A DNA stretch of 45,881 nucleotides from Myxococcales bacterium (lineage in GTDB: Bacteria; Myxococcota; Myxococcia; Myxococcales; Myxococcaceae), in NCBI GenBank assembly GCA_030681895.1, contig JAUXRI010000080.1:1-45881 (forward strand), given 5' to 3'. Each line of letters begins with the position of its first letter. Within the stretch, counting starts at the first letter, position 1. The translations under genes were made by a program, and so were the position numbers. The notes beneath the pieces are model-generated. The model made no database searches and had not been told where the DNA came from. It was given only the letters and a program-made list of their open reading frames with translations. Shown in pieces: positions 36,127 to 44,118 of this stretch.

Positions 36127-36468
36127 ATGAGGACCACCGCCGCACAGCTCGACGCCACGTTCTCGGCGCTCGCCGACCCGACCCGCCGCGCCATTCTCGC
36201 GAAGCTCTCCCGCGGGGAGCGCTCCGTCACCGAGCTCGCGAAGCCGTTCGACATGAGCCTCCCGGCCATCTCGAAACACCTCAAGGTGCTGGAGCGCGCG
36301 CGCCTCATCGAGCGTGGCCGTGACGCGCAGTTCCGGCCCTGCCGCCTGAACCCGAAGCCGCTGCGCGAGGCAGCCGACTGGGTCGAGCAGTACACGAAGG
36401 CGTGGGACGAACGACTCGACCGCCTCGACGACTACCTGCGCGAGCTGCAGGCCGACACGACGAAGTGA
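36127..36468 (+). CDS. ArsR-family winged-helix transcriptional regulator
   Basis: A 113-residue regulator with the core ArsR pattern: ATFSALADPTRRAILAKLSRGERSVTELAKPFDMSLPAISKHLKVLERARLIERGRDAQFRPCRL. No metal-binding cysteine pair of the ELCVCDL kind is present, which fits the subgroup that is linked to SRPBCC proteins. It likely binds the palindrome 10-46 bases upstream of its start and represses its own operon with the SRPBCC gene, released by an unknown small molecule. ATG 36127 is preferred over the longer frame, which would swallow the operator. Downstream gene starts after 26 bases. Confidence 0.9.
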   Translation: MRTTAAQLDATFSALADPTRRAILAKLSRGERSVTELAKPFDMSLPAISKHLKVLERARLIERGRDAQFRPCRLNPKPLREAADWVEQYTKAWDERLDRLDDYLRELQADTTK

Positions 36469-36494
36469 AACACCACCCTCTGCTGGAGCCACCC

Positions 36495-37466
36495 ATGACC
36501 ACCGACCGTGAAGTCGTCGTCACCCGCCTCGTCGACGCGCCCCGTGAGCTCGTCTTCCGCGCCTTCACCGAACCGAAGCACGTCATTCACTGGTGGGGCC
36601 CGTTCGGCTTCAAGACCACCATCACCGAGATGCAGGTGCGAACCGGCGGCCGCTGGCGCTTCACGATGCACGGCCCCGACGGCACCGACTACCCGAACGA
36701 GATTCAGTACCTCGAGGTGGTGCCGAACGAGCGCCTCGTCATCAAGCACGGCACCGGGCGCGAGGGCGACGTGGGCTTCGACGCCACCTTCACGTTCGCG
36801 ACCGAAGGCACCAGGACGCGCGTCACGCTGCGGAACGTGCTCGCGACGGTCGCGCAGGCGGTGGAAGCGAGGAAGTACGCCGTCGACGGAGGGAACCAGA
36901 CGCTCACCCGCATGGAGGCCTTCGTCGAGACGATGCAGGAGCGCGTGTCCCCTGCCGCGCTCGACGGCGCCAGCAGCGACGACGCCGACTTCGTCATCAC
37001 GCGCGTCTTCGATGCGCCGCGCGCGCTCCTCTTCAAGGTGATGACCGAGCCCGAGCACCTGGGGAAGTGGTTCGGCCCGAAAGGAATGGACCTGCGCGTC
37101 GTCTCTTCGTCGCTGCAGCCCGGCGGCGAGTTCCGCTACGCGATGAAGGCGGGGCCGAACGAGCTGTTCGGCAAGTTCGTCTACCGCGAGGTCACCGCGC
37201 CGAGCCGGCTCGTGTACGTCGTCTCGTTCACCGACGCGGCAGGCACGCCGATTCGCCACCCGATGAGCCAGACCTGGCCCCTCGAGGTGCTGGCCATCAC
37301 CTCGCTCGCGGAGCTGGGAAACAAGACGGTCTTCTTCAGCCGCTCCATTCCGATTCGCACCAGCGACGAGGAGCGCCAGACGTTCCGCGCCGGGCACAGC
37401 GGCATGGTGGGCGGCTTCAAGGGCACGTACGACCAGCTCGAGGGCTACCTGAAGACGCTGGTCTGA
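36495..37466 (+). CDS. Tandem double SRPBCC (AHSA1-type) domain protein
   Basis: A 323-residue protein with two complete AHSA1/SRPBCC domains in one chain: residues about 1-152 (REVVVTRLVDAPRELVFRAFTEPKHVIHWWGP) and about 162-322 (DFVITRVFDAPRALLFKVMTEPEHLGKWFGPKGM). Most ArsR-linked AHSA1 proteins have a single domain of about 150 residues, so this is a duplicate fusion. The fold has a deep hydrophobic pocket for lipids or other small ligands; AHSA1 also denotes a region of the Hsp90 activator Aha1. A GGAG ribosome binding site precedes ATG 36495. Operon with the ArsR regulator. Confidence 0.9.
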   Translation: MTTDREVVVTRLVDAPRELVFRAFTEPKHVIHWWGPFGFKTTITEMQVRTGGRWRFTMHGPDGTDYPNEIQYLEVVPNERLVIKHGTGREGDVGFDATFTFATEGTRTRVTLRNVLATVAQAVEARKYAVDGGNQTLTRMEAFVETMQERVSPAALDGASSDDADFVITRVFDAPRALLFKVMTEPEHLGKWFGPKGMDLRVVSSSLQPGGEFRYAMKAGPNELFGKFVYREVTAPSRLVYVVSFTDAAGTPIRHPMSQTWPLEVLAITSLAELGNKTVFFSRSIPIRTSDEERQTFRAGHSGMVGGFKGTYDQLEGYLKTLV

Positions 37467-37524
37467 CCGGGGCCCGAGGCTTGCGTCGCGGGCGGGTCTT
37501 TGCGCATGTGGGGCTCACCTTCCG

Positions 37525-38217
37525 ATGCTCGCCTTGCGCCCCACCATCGAACCCCGCCGTGTCCCTTCCGCCGACAGCGTGGTGGTGAAGGAGATCTATC
37601 TCTCGCTCCAGGGCGAGTCGTCGCACCAGGGCAAGCTGTGCACCTTCGTGCGCCTCACCGGCTGTCACCTGCGCTGCGCGTGGTGCGACAGCGAGTTCTC
37701 GTTCAAAGGCGGCGAGCGGCTGAAGAACGCCGAGGTGCTGCGCCGCGTGCAGGCGCTGAAGTCACCGATGGTCGAGGTGACGGGCGGAGAGCCGTTGCTC
37801 CAGCCTGGCGTCTACCCGTTGATGGAGTCGTTCCTCGACGCGGGCCTCATCGTGTTGCTCGAGACGAGCGGCTCCATCGACGTGCGGCTGGTGCCGAAGG
37901 CCGTGCACAACATCGTCGACCTCAAGACGCCCTCGTCGAAAGAGCACGACCGCAACGACCTGCGCAACTTCGAGTCGATGAACGAGCGTGACGAGCTGAA
38001 GTTCGTCATCGGCTCACGCGAGGACTACGACTGGAGCGTCGCGATGATTCGCCAGCACCGCCTCGACCTCAAGCCGTTCGGGTTGCTGTTCTCGACGGTG
38101 TTCTCGTCGCTGCAGCCGGTGCAGTTGGCGGAGTGGATCATCGCCGACGGACTGCCGGTGCGGTTCCAGCTGCAGCAGCACAAGTACCTGTGGGAGCCGA
38201 ACGCACGCGGCGTCTGA
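37525..38217 (+). CDS. queE: 7-carboxy-7-deazaguanine synthase QueE
   Basis: A 230-residue radical SAM enzyme with CHLRCAWC (Cys47, Cys51, Cys54) close to the N-terminus, an EIYLSLQGE start, and VTGGEPLLQPG. QueE turns carboxytetrahydropterin into 7-carboxy-7-deazaguanine in the queuosine and deazapurine pathway. No other queuosine gene lies in the window. It follows the double SRPBCC gene by 58 bases with no clear terminator. The last 193 bases overlap, on the opposite strand, the 3' end of the lipoprotein gene at 38025. Confidence 0.92.
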   Translation: MLALRPTIEPRRVPSADSVVVKEIYLSLQGESSHQGKLCTFVRLTGCHLRCAWCDSEFSFKGGERLKNAEVLRRVQALKSPMVEVTGGEPLLQPGVYPLMESFLDAGLIVLLETSGSIDVRLVPKAVHNIVDLKTPSSKEHDRNDLRNFESMNERDELKFVIGSREDYDWSVAMIRQHRLDLKPFGLLFSTVFSSLQPVQLAEWIIADGLPVRFQLQQHKYLWEPNARGV

Positions 38218-39314
38218 GCGGCGCAGGCGAGTTCTTCGCGCGCGATTCGGTGGGGTTGGAGGTGCCTTCCTGACCGGGCTCGTCGGGTTCGTTCGCTCAG
38301 GGCAGCGTTGGCGGTATTCGGGGGGTCGGCCCAGAAGAAGGCGTGCCCGGTTCCTGCTTCACAGGTGAGGTCCGTCAGGCTCCGCCAGCCCGGCTTGAAG
38401 AACCAGACGTTCGCGGCGAAGGCGGGCGTGAGCTGCTTCGGGAGTCCGGCTGGTCGACAGGACTTCAATGACTGGGCGACGATCTCTGTCTCGGTGCGCG
38501 CAGCTGCGACGATGATCAGCTCGCCGAGCAGTCCGCTGAGCCGTTCGTGTTGATAGTTGGCGTACCAGGGACTGTCGCCGACAGTGAGCTTCGGGGTCTG
38601 CGGAACGGTCTCGGCGATGTCGGAGCCCGTGCTGGAGGTCCACTCGAGCACGTCGATGGGCGCGACCGAGGGGAGCTCCGTGTAGAACGTGTACGTCTTC
38701 GAGCCGTTCGGGTTGCGTACGACGCGAAGCGCCTGCGTTCGCCAGAGGCCGTACACGACATCTCTCGAGGTGCCTGGGCCCGCGCGGGTGTCGAAGTAGT
38801 CGCCGCCTGAGGGTGCCGCGATTTCCCAGCGCTGCACGGTGCCGCTGTTGTTGCCTGCCTTCGGGTACAGGTGACCGCCGACGTATTGGTCGCTCGGCGT
38901 AAAGCCGCCATTGCCTTGCGACCACCAGAGGGTGACGTAGTAGCCGGTCTGCGCGCGGAGGTTGACGCGCCAGAGGTACGTGACGCCGGCATTGGCGGGA
39001 CCTGAGAACGGCAGCCCGTTGAGATGAGGCGCGTTGAACTGAAGCGCGACGAACGGAGCGGATTGATCAGCACCGGTGACGTTGCTCGGGAAATTGAGTG
39101 CGAAGCGCGTTCCTCCGTCCGCGGTGCCGCCTGCTGCACTTCCGCCTGCTGCACTTCCGCCTGCTGCACTTCCGCCCGCTGTATTTCCGCCCGCTGCACT
39201 TCCGCCCGCTGCACTTCCGCCCGCCGTGTTGCCGTCTGGCCCCGCGTCACCGATGCACGCCGCGCCTACCGCCATCACGGTCGCGAGCATCGCGGCTCGA
39301 GCCTGCGTCGGCAC
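38025..39314 (-). CDS. Lipoprotein with GGSAA linker; 3' end runs antisense into queE
   Basis: A 429-residue frame. A lipoprotein signal (GAAC, Cys20), a linker of repeated GGSAA and GGNTA units, then a domain from about 69 to 335 with WGxx-like and lectin-like stretches (YVTLWWSQGNGG, GTVQRWEIAAPSGGDYFD, LSGLLGELIIVAAARTETEI, CEAGTGHAFFWADP). I do not recognise the family; it resembles LamG-like wrapped sandwiches of other myxobacterial lipoproteins only in a general way. The last 95 or so residues (after ADPPNTANAALSE) look unlike protein coding, with many Arg, Ser and Cys, and overlap queE by 193 bases; a stop codon was probably lost. GTG 39314 is favoured by GAGGA just upstream; ATG 39290 would leave an uncharged signal peptide. 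Confidence 0.7.
   Translation of the reverse strand: MPTQARAAMLATVMAVGAACIGDAGPDGNTAGGSAAGGSAAGGNTAGGSAAGGSAAGGSAAGGTADGGTRFALNFPSNVTGADQSAPFVALQFNAPHLNGLPFSGPANAGVTYLWRVNLRAQTGYYVTLWWSQGNGGFTPSDQYVGGHLYPKAGNNSGTVQRWEIAAPSGGDYFDTRAGPGTSRDVVYGLWRTQALRVVRNPNGSKTYTFYTELPSVAPIDVLEWTSSTGSDIAETVPQTPKLTVGDSPWYANYQHERLSGLLGELIIVAAARTETEIVAQSLKSCRPAGLPKQLTPAFAANVWFFKPGWRSLTDLTCEAGTGHAFFWADPPNTANAALSERTRRARSGRHLQPHRIAREELACAAQTPRAFGSHRYLCCCSWNRTGSPSAMIHSANCTGCSDENTVENSNPNGLRSRRCWRIIATLQS
39123..39235. repeat. 15-base tandem repeat encoding the GGSAA linker
   Basis: Seven or so units of CTTCCGCCTGCTGCA or close variants on the plus strand, giving GGSAA on the coding strand; the protein has variants such as GGNTA. 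The unit length is a multiple of three. Confidence 0.85.
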
Positions 39315-39416
39315 GCGTCCTCATTCGCCAATCGCCATCGAGCAACCATCGTCCTCGACGCGTGCTCGGGCAAGGTCGGGGCATCAGCTGAGACGCCGTA
39401 AGTCAGCGCCCAGACA

Positions 39417-39716
39417 TCACCACACCAACACGACGGCCATCCCGAGCGCAGACACCAGCGCGCCGACCGCGGAGTACGCGACGACCAGGTACCCGACGGC
39501 CGGCCACTCCTCACTGCGAAGGAGCCACCAGCCAGCCACGAGCCCGGCCGGACTCAACGCCATCGCCGAGAGCAGAAACGGAAACGGGGCCCCGGTGCCA
39601 CGGAGCGGAAAGGCTCCAGCAGTCCGGCGACCCCACGCGAGGCAGACGACACAGAAGATGAGCCAGGTCAGGTACAGGCTCAACGCTGCGGCTCGAGGGC
39701 CAAGCAGCGGGAGCAT
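39417..39716 (-). CDS. Small integral membrane protein, unknown
   Basis: A 99-residue protein with three hydrophobic helices (about 8-28, 46-66, 72-98), a short Arg-containing loop after helix 1 (GRRTAGAF) and no polar tail. No family recognised. It begins six bases after the stop of the upstream gene, so it is probably in the same operon. Downstream, 102 bases separate it from the lipoprotein gene. Confidence 0.6.
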   Translation of the reverse strand: MLPLLGPRAAALSLYLTWLIFCVVCLAWGRRTAGAFPLRGTGAPFPFLLSAMALSPAGLVAGWWLLRSEEWPAVGYLVVAYSAVGALVSALGMAVVLVW

Positions 39717-39721
39717 GCGGT

Positions 39722-40255
39722 TTACCGACGCGCGGCGCGGGCGCCCTTGCTCGAGCGGGTCGCAGCGACACGACGACGGGCGGGCTTGGGGGTCGGCTTG
39801 CGCTGCTGGGCCTTCTTCGGAGCCGTCGGCGGCGCGTCGGTGACGGCCGGCATCTCGGCGAGGCTGTTGCGACGCGCCGCGAAGGCCTTGTAGCGCTCCC
39901 GGCGGGCGAGCAGCTCACCCTTCACCTGGTCGAAGTACTCACGGCCACCCGGCACCACGACGTGCCCGTCGATGCTCTCCGAGGCGCCCTGCACCACGAT
40001 GGGCCACTGCGGCAGCGCGGTGTCGATTTGCTTCAGGCGCGCGGTCAGCAGCGAGCGCACCACCGTCAGGGTATCGAGCGACGGCGGCGGGTTCAGCCCG
40101 AGGAGCACCAGCGCGAACAGCCCCGGCTTCCCGTGCTCATCGAGGCCCTTCATCGTGAAGGCCTCGACGATCGTGAACCCTGCCCCCAGTTGCCGCGAAT
40201 TCAGCTCCCGCGACAGCTCCGACAGCTTCGTGTCCAGCCTCACGTCGTCGTACAT
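39722..40255 (-). CDS. Unknown protein with basic Ala/Pro/Lys/Arg tail
   Basis: A 177-residue soluble protein. Residues about 1-125 are a compact domain (LDTKLSELSRELNSRQLGAGFTIVEAFTMKG, GLFALVLLGLNPPPSLDTLTVVRSLLTARL). The last 50 residues are a low-complexity basic tail (KKAQQRKPTPKPARRR, SSKGARAARR), similar to histone-like tails that bind nucleic acid, but the head domain is not recognised. ATG 40255 is preferred; an earlier ATG at 40309 would add 18 residues. A 115-base intergenic region with an inverted repeat lies upstream. Confidence 0.6.
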   Translation of the reverse strand: MYDDVRLDTKLSELSRELNSRQLGAGFTIVEAFTMKGLDEHGKPGLFALVLLGLNPPPSLDTLTVVRSLLTARLKQIDTALPQWPIVVQGASESIDGHVVVPGGREYFDQVKGELLARRERYKAFAARRNSLAEMPAVTDAPPTAPKKAQQRKPTPKPARRRVAATRSSKGARAARR

Positions 40256-40275
40256 GGCCGCACCGAATACACGAA

Positions 40276-40366
40276 CCGATTCATCAAAGGGAGCCCCTCC
40301 CCGTGTCATTTCGCGGTGTTCGCACTCTTGGAAACCGAGAACCCCATGAAATCGTTTATGAATCGG
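40276..40366. repeat. Inverted repeat in the intergenic region upstream of 40255
   Basis: CCGATTCATCAAA (40276-40288) pairs with TTTATGAATCGG (40355-40366), a 12-of-13 match, with 66 bases between. The gap between genes is relatively AT-rich around these arms. It could be a regulatory site or a leader structure for the gene at 40255. The loop is too long for a simple terminator. Confidence 0.4.
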
Positions 40367-40370
40367 GCTC

Positions 40371-40772
40371 TTAGCGGCGCGCCAGCATTCGCAGCTTCGC
40401 GCCCTTGGAGACCGCGCGGGCGGTCTTCGGAGCCGGCTTCGTGAGGGGTTTGGCGGTCTCGATGGCCTTCACCACGAGGGTGGAGGCGGTCACCACGTCG
40501 ATGCTCGAGAGGTCGCCATCTGCGGTGCGGGGGGTGACGTGCACCAGCTTCACCTGGCCGGACGCGCTCTTCACGGTGACCTCGACGCCCTCTTTCACCG
40601 AGCGGGCGGTGACGATGGCCTCACGCGCGCCGGAGGTGACGCACGTCATGCTGACGCAGATGTTCTCGCGGAACGGCTGGGCGGCGGCGGTGACGATGAC
40701 GCGCTCTCCAGTCGCCCAGGCAGGAGCGGCGAGGGTGACGACGGCGAGCAGTGCGAGGAGTGAGGAGCGCAT
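40371..40772 (-). CDS. Small secreted protein, unknown
   Basis: A 133-residue protein with a signal peptide (about 1-20, MRSSLLALLAVVTLAAPAWA) and a beta-rich domain of 90 residues (GERVIVTAAAQPFRENICVSMTCV, KEGVEVTVKSASGQVKLVHVTPRTADG) followed by a basic tail (KPAPKTARAVSKGAKLRMLARR). Two cysteines (ICVSMTC) may form a disulfide. No family recognised. ATG 40772 was chosen at the signal peptide; the longer frame upstream is antisense to nothing convincing and lacks support. Confidence 0.6.
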   Translation of the reverse strand: MRSSLLALLAVVTLAAPAWATGERVIVTAAAQPFRENICVSMTCVTSGAREAIVTARSVKEGVEVTVKSASGQVKLVHVTPRTADGDLSSIDVVTASTLVVKAIETAKPLTKPAPKTARAVSKGAKLRMLARR

Positions 40773-40932
40773 GCACCGACCCAGTGCACGGCCCCTGCCA
40801 TCGGCCGACGGTGGCGAAGCTGCCGCGATCTGGGAGCGCTCCGTTGACGTTGGACTGCCCGCACACCAGCGGTGGGGGCCGCGCGCGAGAACTCCCGTGC
40901 TCACCCGGTCTTCTCTCGTCGGCTGAGAAGAC

Positions 40933-41262
40933 ATGTCGCGAGACTTTGCTATGCACCGGCCCATGGTCCTCTTCCGGGCGGTGTTGAACTTCATGGTGGC
41001 GGGTGCGCTGCTGGGAATTCTCGCGGTGACGTTGATGGGCCCCAAGCTCATCATCTGGGACAACACCGCGGGCGCTGGCGACGGCATGTGCATGTGCGGC
41101 ATCGCGGCAGGGCGCGGCGCAGACACGTTGATCACCTACCAGATGCGCGGCGTCGGCGGCGGCGCGGCGCTGGGGACGATTCTGGGCCTGGTGGTGATGA
41201 TTCAGCGTCGGAAGAAGGGTGGCACGACGCCGGCGGCACCGCCTCCCGCTGCGGCGGTGTGA
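40933..41262 (+). CDS. Small membrane protein with Cys/Gly-rich loop
   Basis: A 109-residue protein with two hydrophobic helices (about 16-38 and 73-90), a loop between them with MCMCGIAAGRGADTLITYQMRG, and a basic, Pro/Ala-rich tail (RRKKGGTTPAAPPPAAA). The CMC motif could bind metal or form a disulfide. No family recognised. The start is ATG 40933, or 40963 (MVLFRAV). It is divergent from the secreted protein at 40371; the 160 bases between hold no clear feature. Confidence 0.6.
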   Translation: MSRDFAMHRPMVLFRAVLNFMVAGALLGILAVTLMGPKLIIWDNTAGAGDGMCMCGIAAGRGADTLITYQMRGVGGGAALGTILGLVVMIQRRKKGGTTPAAPPPAAAV

Positions 41263-41330
41263 CGTTCATCCAACTCACTCGGTGCCGAGCCTGCCTGATC
41301 ATCCGACTTCATCGGCGCCGAGCCTGAGCC

Positions 41331-42236
41331 ATGGACTGGAACGCCGAGCTCGAAGCGCTGGTCCGTGAGCACCCCGAAGACGACTCGGTCTGGTCGGTGC
41401 TCCAGGACTGGACGCTCGAGCGTGGGGGCCTTCGTGCGCGCATCATCGAGCGGCTGCAGGCGGGCGACGAACCGGGAGCGCAGGAGGCCGTCTGGGAGCT
41501 CGAAGAAGTGCTCTTCGGCGCGCACCTGAAGGAATTCAGGCTCGCCATCAACAGCGAGTGGCGCGCGGGCTACCTGGTGCGCTGCTGGCTGAAGGGTCGT
41601 CCCGGTGGGCGGGCGGCGCTGCTCGACCGCGTGCTCAGCCTGCGGTGCTCGGCGTTGATGACGCGGCTCCACGCCGACCTCGACCTGCCCGAGGAGGTCG
41701 CGCCCCTGATGGAGAAGCTGCGCGGCACCTCGCTGCGCGAGCTCGCCTTGAACGCGTACTGGAAGCCGACGCTGCCGGTGGTCTTCGAGCCATCGATGCT
41801 CGAGCCGCTCCGCATCGAGCGCCTTCACCTGATGAGCCGCGCGATGTCGCTGCCGTATGGAGCACCGCTCACGCGCCTGACGGAGCTGTGGATCACCCCG
41901 GGCTCGCCGGATGACCTGCTCCGCCTGTTCGCGCCGGTCGGTGGCTTTCCCAGGCTCACGGAGCTCGCGGTGTACGGGCGCACGCTGGAGCACCGCCACG
42001 GCAGCCACGCCGAGCCGTTCGCGCGAATCCTGAGCGGCGAGGCCACCCCCAGGCTGCGACGGCTGCACGTGCGCGACGTGAGTGAGGTTGCTCAGGCGGC
42101 GCTGCTCGAAGCGGTCGCAGAAAGTCCGCTGTTGCCGAAGCTGGAACAGTTCTCGTTCTCGTACGGCGGGCTCGATCTCCACGCCGTGCCGGAACGAATT
42201 CGTCCTGCGTTCGTGCACCTCGAACGGGCGGAGTGA
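41331..42236 (+). CDS. Leucine-rich-repeat-like protein with TIGR02996-type N-terminus
   Basis: A 301-residue protein. The first 40 residues (DWNAELEALVREHPEDDSVWSVLQDWTLERG) resemble the TIGR02996 repeat-companion domain that in myxobacteria and planctomycetes precedes LRR-type repeats. The rest shows leucine-rich strand-turn units (LRELALNAYWK, LRIERLHLMSR, LTELWITPGS, LTELAVYGR, LRRLHVRDVS, LEQFSFSYGG). Such proteins are thought to mediate protein contacts; the partner is unknown. It lies 68 bases after the small membrane protein and converges with the hydrolase gene with a 12-base gap. Confidence 0.75.
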   Translation: MDWNAELEALVREHPEDDSVWSVLQDWTLERGGLRARIIERLQAGDEPGAQEAVWELEEVLFGAHLKEFRLAINSEWRAGYLVRCWLKGRPGGRAALLDRVLSLRCSALMTRLHADLDLPEEVAPLMEKLRGTSLRELALNAYWKPTLPVVFEPSMLEPLRIERLHLMSRAMSLPYGAPLTRLTELWITPGSPDDLLRLFAPVGGFPRLTELAVYGRTLEHRHGSHAEPFARILSGEATPRLRRLHVRDVSEVAQAALLEAVAESPLLPKLEQFSFSYGGLDLHAVPERIRPAFVHLERAE

Positions 42237-42248
42237 GCGCGCCGCGCC

Positions 42249-43058
42249 TCATGGCGCGCCCAGGAACTCCAGCACCGCCTCGTTGAACGCCTTCGGCTGC
42301 TGGAACATCACGAAGTGGCTCGCGTCGGGAATGAAGACGAGCGTCGCCTTCGGAATCACCTTCGCCACGTGCTCGAGGTGATCAGCTCTGACGATTTCGT
42401 CATGGTCACCATCGAGCAGCAGCGTCGGCGCGGTGATGCCGCGCAACTGCGCGTCGGTGAAGTTCGGCTGCGTGCGCCACATCGGCCGCAGCGCCTGTTG
42501 CAGTGACGAGAAGCCCTTCGGCGTGGGCGAGAGCTTCGCGTAGTCGGCCGCACAGCGCGCGAAGTACGCGGGGAACGTCTCAGTCGTGCCAGCGCTTTTT
42601 CCTCCGGCGAGCGTCGCGTTCTGACCGCCCACGACCAGCTTCCGAACCCGCGTCGGATATCGACTCGCGAGCTCGAGCCCGATGGCACCACCGTCGCTCC
42701 AGCCGACGATGGCGGCCGCGGGGAGCTTCAGGGCATCCATCAGCGCGACCACGTCGTCGGCCATCAGCGCGTAGCTGAGAGGCTCGGCGTTCTTCGTGCT
42801 GCGCCCGTGCCCGCGGCTGTCGACGACGAGCACCGTGTACTTCGCGGCGAACGCCGTCACCTGGTTGGCGAAGTGGTCGCCATTGCCCGCGCCGCCGTGG
42901 AGCAGAATGAGCGGCTCACCCTTCCCGTACGTCGCGACGAAGAGGCTGACGCCGTTGAGTGCGACGCGCTCCTGAGCACTGGGCGTCGGCATCGGGCCCG
43001 GCATCGGCGCCGTCATCCACATCGGGTTCGCAGCCAGCACCAGGAGCGACGCAATCAC
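42249..43058 (-). CDS. Alpha/beta hydrolase, secreted
   Basis: A 269-residue hydrolase. It begins with a short hydrophobic leader (IASLLVLAANPMW), probably a signal peptide, then the alpha/beta hydrolase fold: oxyanion region LILLHGGAGNGDHF, VDSRGHGRS, nucleophile Ser121 in VGWSDGG, acid in LLLDGDHDEIV and the catalytic His in DASHFVMF. Substrate unknown; esters are most likely. GTG 43058 is chosen; the longer frame to 43232 runs into the Cys-rich gene. It lies 31 bases downstream of the stop of that gene on the same strand. Confidence 0.87.
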   Translation of the reverse strand: MIASLLVLAANPMWMTAPMPGPMPTPSAQERVALNGVSLFVATYGKGEPLILLHGGAGNGDHFANQVTAFAAKYTVLVVDSRGHGRSTKNAEPLSYALMADDVVALMDALKLPAAAIVGWSDGGAIGLELASRYPTRVRKLVVGGQNATLAGGKSAGTTETFPAYFARCAADYAKLSPTPKGFSSLQQALRPMWRTQPNFTDAQLRGITAPTLLLDGDHDEIVRADHLEHVAKVIPKATLVFIPDASHFVMFQQPKAFNEAVLEFLGAP

Positions 43059-43089
43059 CGCGTCACTGTGCTCGGCGACTCGACGCTCA

Positions 43090-44118
43090 TCAAGGCAACG
43101 AGACGGTGAGTTCGTAGATGCTGACGACCGGCCCGTTGTACGTGCCGAGCCCCGCCCAGATGAAGTACTCGGTGCCCGCGGTGACGGCGAAGCTGATGGT
43201 GTTCGTCGGGAACTGGTTGGTGCGGTTGTCACAGGCGAGCTGCGTGCCCGTCGCGCAATTGCCGGCGCGCACGTAGAGCGTCGCGGGCCAGAAGTCGGCC
43301 GACATCGTCACCGTCGCAGTGCCCGAGCGCGGGGCGACCCAGCGATGCACCTTGTCGGCGCCCGAGCCTCCGCACGAGCCAGAGTTGGTGCTGGTGCCGT
43401 TCACGCCGAGGCGCACCGAGCCGCCATTCGCTGGAATCTGCACCGGCACCGAACACGTCCCGTCGGGCGGAGCGACGCGCAGGTTGTAACCGCCGCTCCC
43501 GGTGGCCGAGCCGTCGACGACGACGTAGTACGTGGTGCCCGCCGTCGCGGTGAAGGTGACGTACGAGTGCGTCGAGCCGTTCGGACACCAGATGGTCGTG
43601 TTGTCGTTGCAGCTCACCTGCGCTCCACCGGGACAGGTGTTCGACAACACGGACACGACGGTGTCGAAGCTGCTGCCACAGCTCGAGATGGTGACCGAGC
43701 CGCTCGTCTGCGGCGTGTACGCCCAGACCTGCTCAGGCGCCGAGCCACCGCCACACGTGCCGCTCATCGTCGAGGTGCCCGAGGTGGTGCCGTTGACGAC
43801 GTGGCCGAGCGGAGGAATCGTTCCCGGCGCGGCGCACGTTCCGCACGGCCCGCAGTCGACGGTGCGCTGCGTGCCGCAATTGTCTGCAGCGGTGCGGCTT
43901 CCACACGCCGTGTTGGTCCGAGTGCAGAAGGCCTGATTCGTCTCGGGCGTACAGGAGCAGACGTTCGTCGCGCCACACGTCGACGTGCCGGCGCACAGAC
44001 CGCACTCGGCCGTTCTCGCCACGCCACACGCATCGGTCCCGCTCACCTGCCCGCAGTTCTTCTGGAGCCGCGTGCAGAACGCCGAGTCCGTCTCGGCACA
44101 GCCGCAGCGGTTCGCCAT
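43090..44118 (-). CDS. Cys-rich repeat protein, C-terminal part (frame 2 of a frameshifted gene)
   Basis: This open frame of 342 residues starts inside repeat 6 of the Cys-rich array at an internal ATG; the real gene begins at 45415 in another frame. It contains the final repeats (GCAETDSAFCTRLQKNCG, SCTPETNQAFCTR) and then two beta-rich modules of about 110 residues with an even Cys and Gly pattern (GSVTISSCGSSFDTVVSVLS, YVTFTATAGTTYYVVVDG; SVRLGVNGTSTNSGSCGG, TISFAVTAGTEYFIWAG), which look like PPC-type pre-peptidase domains. It has no signal peptide of its own. See the N-terminal part for the shift. Confidence 0.7.
   Translation of the reverse strand: MANRCGCAETDSAFCTRLQKNCGQVSGTDACGVARTAECGLCAGTSTCGATNVCSCTPETNQAFCTRTNTACGSRTAADNCGTQRTVDCGPCGTCAAPGTIPPLGHVVNGTTSGTSTMSGTCGGGSAPEQVWAYTPQTSGSVTISSCGSSFDTVVSVLSNTCPGGAQVSCNDNTTIWCPNGSTHSYVTFTATAGTTYYVVVDGSATGSGGYNLRVAPPDGTCSVPVQIPANGGSVRLGVNGTSTNSGSCGGSGADKVHRWVAPRSGTATVTMSADFWPATLYVRAGNCATGTQLACDNRTNQFPTNTISFAVTAGTEYFIWAGLGTYNGPVVSIYELTVSLP

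Noticed and set aside
36012..36395. Upstream frame of the histidine kinase with several ATG codons
   Set aside because: It covers the palindrome and the divergent ArsR gene on the other strand; the MASE1 domain begins after 36011.
41279..41328. Direct repeat GGxGCCGAGCCTG before the LRR-like gene
   Set aside because: Two short copies of a GC-rich word 35 bases apart with no further sign of function.
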